Source of the DNA: an uncultured Haemophilus sp.
GTDB lineage: Bacteria; Pseudomonadota; Gammaproteobacteria; Enterobacterales; Pasteurellaceae
Assembly (NCBI GenBank): GCA_902481695.1
Contig: CABSXY010000108.1
Span: 1-6,520, forward strand
DNA length: 6,520 nucleotides
Reading direction: 5' to 3'
Part shown: positions 5,810 through 6,520 of the stretch, piece after piece
Layout of the letters: every line of letters starts with the position of its first letter
How positions within the stretch are numbered: position 1 is the stretch's first letter
Program-made: the position numbers and the translations under genes
The notes under the pieces: model-generated
What the model was told of the DNA's origin: nothing
Seen by the model: the letters and a program-made list of their open reading frames with translations, nothing else
Database searches by the model: none

Positions 5810-5828
5810 TACATTGATAATCATTCTC
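5810..5828. promoter_or_regulatory. Fur-family (Fur or Zur) box-like site
   Basis: This 19-base site matches the classical Fur box GATAATGATAATCATTATC at 15 of 19 positions, including an unbroken 11-base core from TGATAATCATT. The centre TGAT-A-ATCA is a perfect palindrome. It overlaps the -35 box and spacer of the promoter upstream of the type B L31 gene. Such ribosomal paralogs are under Zur, a zinc-sensing Fur relative, in other bacteria. Which regulator binds here cannot be told from sequence. Confidence 0.5.
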
Positions 5829-5842
5829 TTTTAAATTAGTAT
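5814..5842 (+). promoter_or_regulatory. Promoter of the L31B-L36B unit
   Basis: TTGATA (5814-5819, 5 of 6) and TAGTAT (5837-5842, 4 of 6) are separated by 17 bases. The expected transcript start is near 5849, about 30 bases before the first gene. A Fur-family-like box covers the -35, consistent with a repressible promoter. Confidence 0.6.
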
Positions 5843-5878
5843 CTCCGCCCAATTATTTCCGTCATATAAGGAGTTCTA

Positions 5879-6145
5879 ATGAAAAAAGGCATTCATCCTG
5901 AAAATTATCGTACCGTTTTATTTTACGATTCCAATGCGAAACAAGGCTTTCTCATCCGTTCTTGTGCTAAAACCAACAACACCATGAAATGGGAAGATGG
6001 TAATGAATACCCTGTATTTATGTGTGATACCTCATCTGCTTCTCACCCATTTTATACCGGTAAAACTCGTCAAATTGGTAACGAAGGTCGTGCAAGTGAA
6101 TTTGCAAGCCGTTACGGTAAATTTGGCGCATTTAAATCAAAATAG
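5879..6145 (+). CDS. rpmE2: Type B 50S ribosomal protein L31 (zinc-independent)
   Basis: This is the alternative form of large-subunit protein L31 (also called YkgM), which bridges the ribosomal subunits. The 88-residue product starts MKKGIHPENYR and carries HPFYTGK (56-62) and the closing GRASEFASRYGKF, as in type B proteins. The zinc-binding form has a CxC and a CxxC pair. Here there are only two isolated cysteines (29 and 49), so no zinc ribbon can form. The start follows an excellent AAGGAG (5868-5873) at 5-base spacing. In other bacteria zinc shortage switches on these C-minus copies to replace the zinc-bearing ones and release zinc. The Fur-family-like box upstream fits that picture. 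The gene forms a two-gene unit with the L36 gene 9 bases downstream. Confidence 0.96.
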   Translation: MKKGIHPENYRTVLFYDSNAKQGFLIRSCAKTNNTMKWEDGNEYPVFMCDTSSASHPFYTGKTRQIGNEGRASEFASRYGKFGAFKSK

Positions 6146-6154
6146 GAATATTCA

Positions 6155-6292
6155 ATGAAAGTATTATCTTCACTCAAAAGCGCAAAAAACCGTCCTGGCT
6201 GCAAAATTGTTCGTCGCCACGGTGTCGTTTATGTCATTTCGAAAACCAACCCTCGCTTTAAAGCGCGTCAAGGTGGGAAAAAGAAAGGTTAA
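6155..6292 (+). CDS. rpmJ2: Type B 50S ribosomal protein L36 (zinc-independent)
   Basis: This 45-residue basic protein begins MKVLSSLKSAKNRPGCK and ends NPRFKARQGGKKKG. It is the alternative L36 (YkgO type) of the large ribosomal subunit. The standard L36 binds zinc through three Cys and one His. Here only Cys16 remains, and the position that is Cys in the E. coli type B protein (VICKSNPRF) is Ser29 (VISKTNPRF), so zinc binding is excluded. The gene starts 9 bases after the L31 stop. Its AGGA ribosome binding site (6144-6147) overlaps that stop codon, so the two are surely co-transcribed and probably translationally linked. A hairpin terminator follows at once. Confidence 0.95.
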   Translation: MKVLSSLKSAKNRPGCKIVRRHGVVYVISKTNPRFKARQGGKKKG

Positions 6293-6299
6293 CCCCAAT

Positions 6300-6333
6300 A
6301 AAAAAGAGCGGTCAAATTTCCGCTCTTTTTTTT
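6300..6333. terminator. Bidirectional intrinsic terminator containing a degenerate USS
   Basis: Twelve bases (6300-6311, ending GAGCGG) pair with CCGCTCTTTTTT (6320-6331) around an 8-base loop. The stem is flanked by T-runs on both strands, so it can end the L31B-L36B transcript and the convergent minus-strand gene. The left arm reads AAGAGCGGT (6304-6312), one base off the uptake core AAGTGCGGT, and is followed by CAAATTT as in extended uptake sites. Confidence 0.9.
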
Positions 6334-6343
6334 CATTTAGGCA

Positions 6344-6520
6344 TTAAGGTTTATAAATAAACTCAACGCCTTCTTCATCTTCTTCGTCCCAATCATCCCA
6401 ATCGTCATCTTCATCATCAAATTGATGTTCAGCGAGCTGTTCTTGATGGTAGTCTTCCCATTTGAATTTCACTTCTTCTGGTTTATTTTCTTCCACTTCA
6501 GCGTCGCGCGGATTCGCTTC
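6344..6520 (-). CDS. C-terminal end of an unidentified very acidic protein (partial)
   Basis: An open frame on the minus strand enters from the right edge and stops at TAA (6344-6346), giving the last 58 residues of a protein. I do not recognise the family. The visible part is hydrophilic: 26 of 58 residues are Asp or Glu, including the run DDEDDDWDDWDEEDEE with two Trp, before a closing GVEFIYKP. There is no membrane segment in the visible part. Such acidic tails are often flexible and may bind basic partners or nucleic-acid-binding proteins, but no function can be assigned. The frame is open throughout, and the stop lies 11 bases from a terminator that works in this direction, which supports a real gene. 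The start and main domains are outside the window. Confidence 0.8.
   Translation of the reverse strand, partial: EANPRDAEVEENKPEEVKFKWEDYHQEQLAEHQFDDEDDDWDDWDEEDEEGVEFIYKP

Noticed and set aside
5199..5852. Minus-strand and alternative-frame open frames over smpB and its downstream gap (5199-5384, 5516-5698, 5542-5730, 5580-5852)
   Set aside because: They overlap the well-supported smpB gene or its terminator and the L31B promoter, and none resembles a known protein.
5719..5878. A tmRNA (ssrA) gene next to smpB
   Set aside because: The gap is only 160 bases and is filled by a terminator and a promoter. No tRNA-like ends or tag-peptide reading frame are seen.

Overview
The window looks like ordinary chromosome from a Pasteurellaceae bacterium of the Haemophilus/Aggregatibacter/Pasteurella branch. 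Six exact copies of the 9-base Haemophilus-type DNA uptake sequence (AAGTGCGGT or its complement) lie in 6.5 kb. The proteins (PurH, DsbD, ArcA, SmpB) are close to what I recall of their Haemophilus influenzae counterparts. The species cannot be fixed from the sequence alone.

Layout. Positions 1-177 are non-coding and hold two GC-rich hairpin units in inverted orientation, a REP-pair-like element. Three genes follow on the minus strand: purH (178-1776), with a PurR operator set against its -10 box; a DoxX-family membrane protein (1955-2353), with its own terminator; and dsbD (2464-4233). A 176-base divergent control region separates dsbD from the plus-strand gene arcA (start 4410). It carries a promoter for each gene, a CRP-like dyad, an uptake sequence and a direct repeat matching the ArcA box. 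After a strong terminator comes smpB (5236-5718), then another terminator, then a two-gene unit for the zinc-independent (type B) ribosomal proteins L31 and L36 (5879-6292). The promoter of that unit is overlaid by a Fur-family-like box. A bidirectional hairpin closes this unit and also faces the 3' end of an unidentified, very acidic minus-strand gene cut by the window edge.

The genes work in separate systems: purine synthesis, periplasmic disulfide reduction, redox-responsive transcription, trans-translation, and a metal-sparing ribosome. The regulatory DNA between them is richer than the gene content. I see no phage, insertion sequence, tRNA, rRNA or CRISPR array, and no evidence of an undescribed multi-gene system. 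The points most worth checking are the Fur/Zur-like box on the L31B-L36B unit, the ArcA-box repeat in the arcA promoter, and the paired hairpin element at the left edge.
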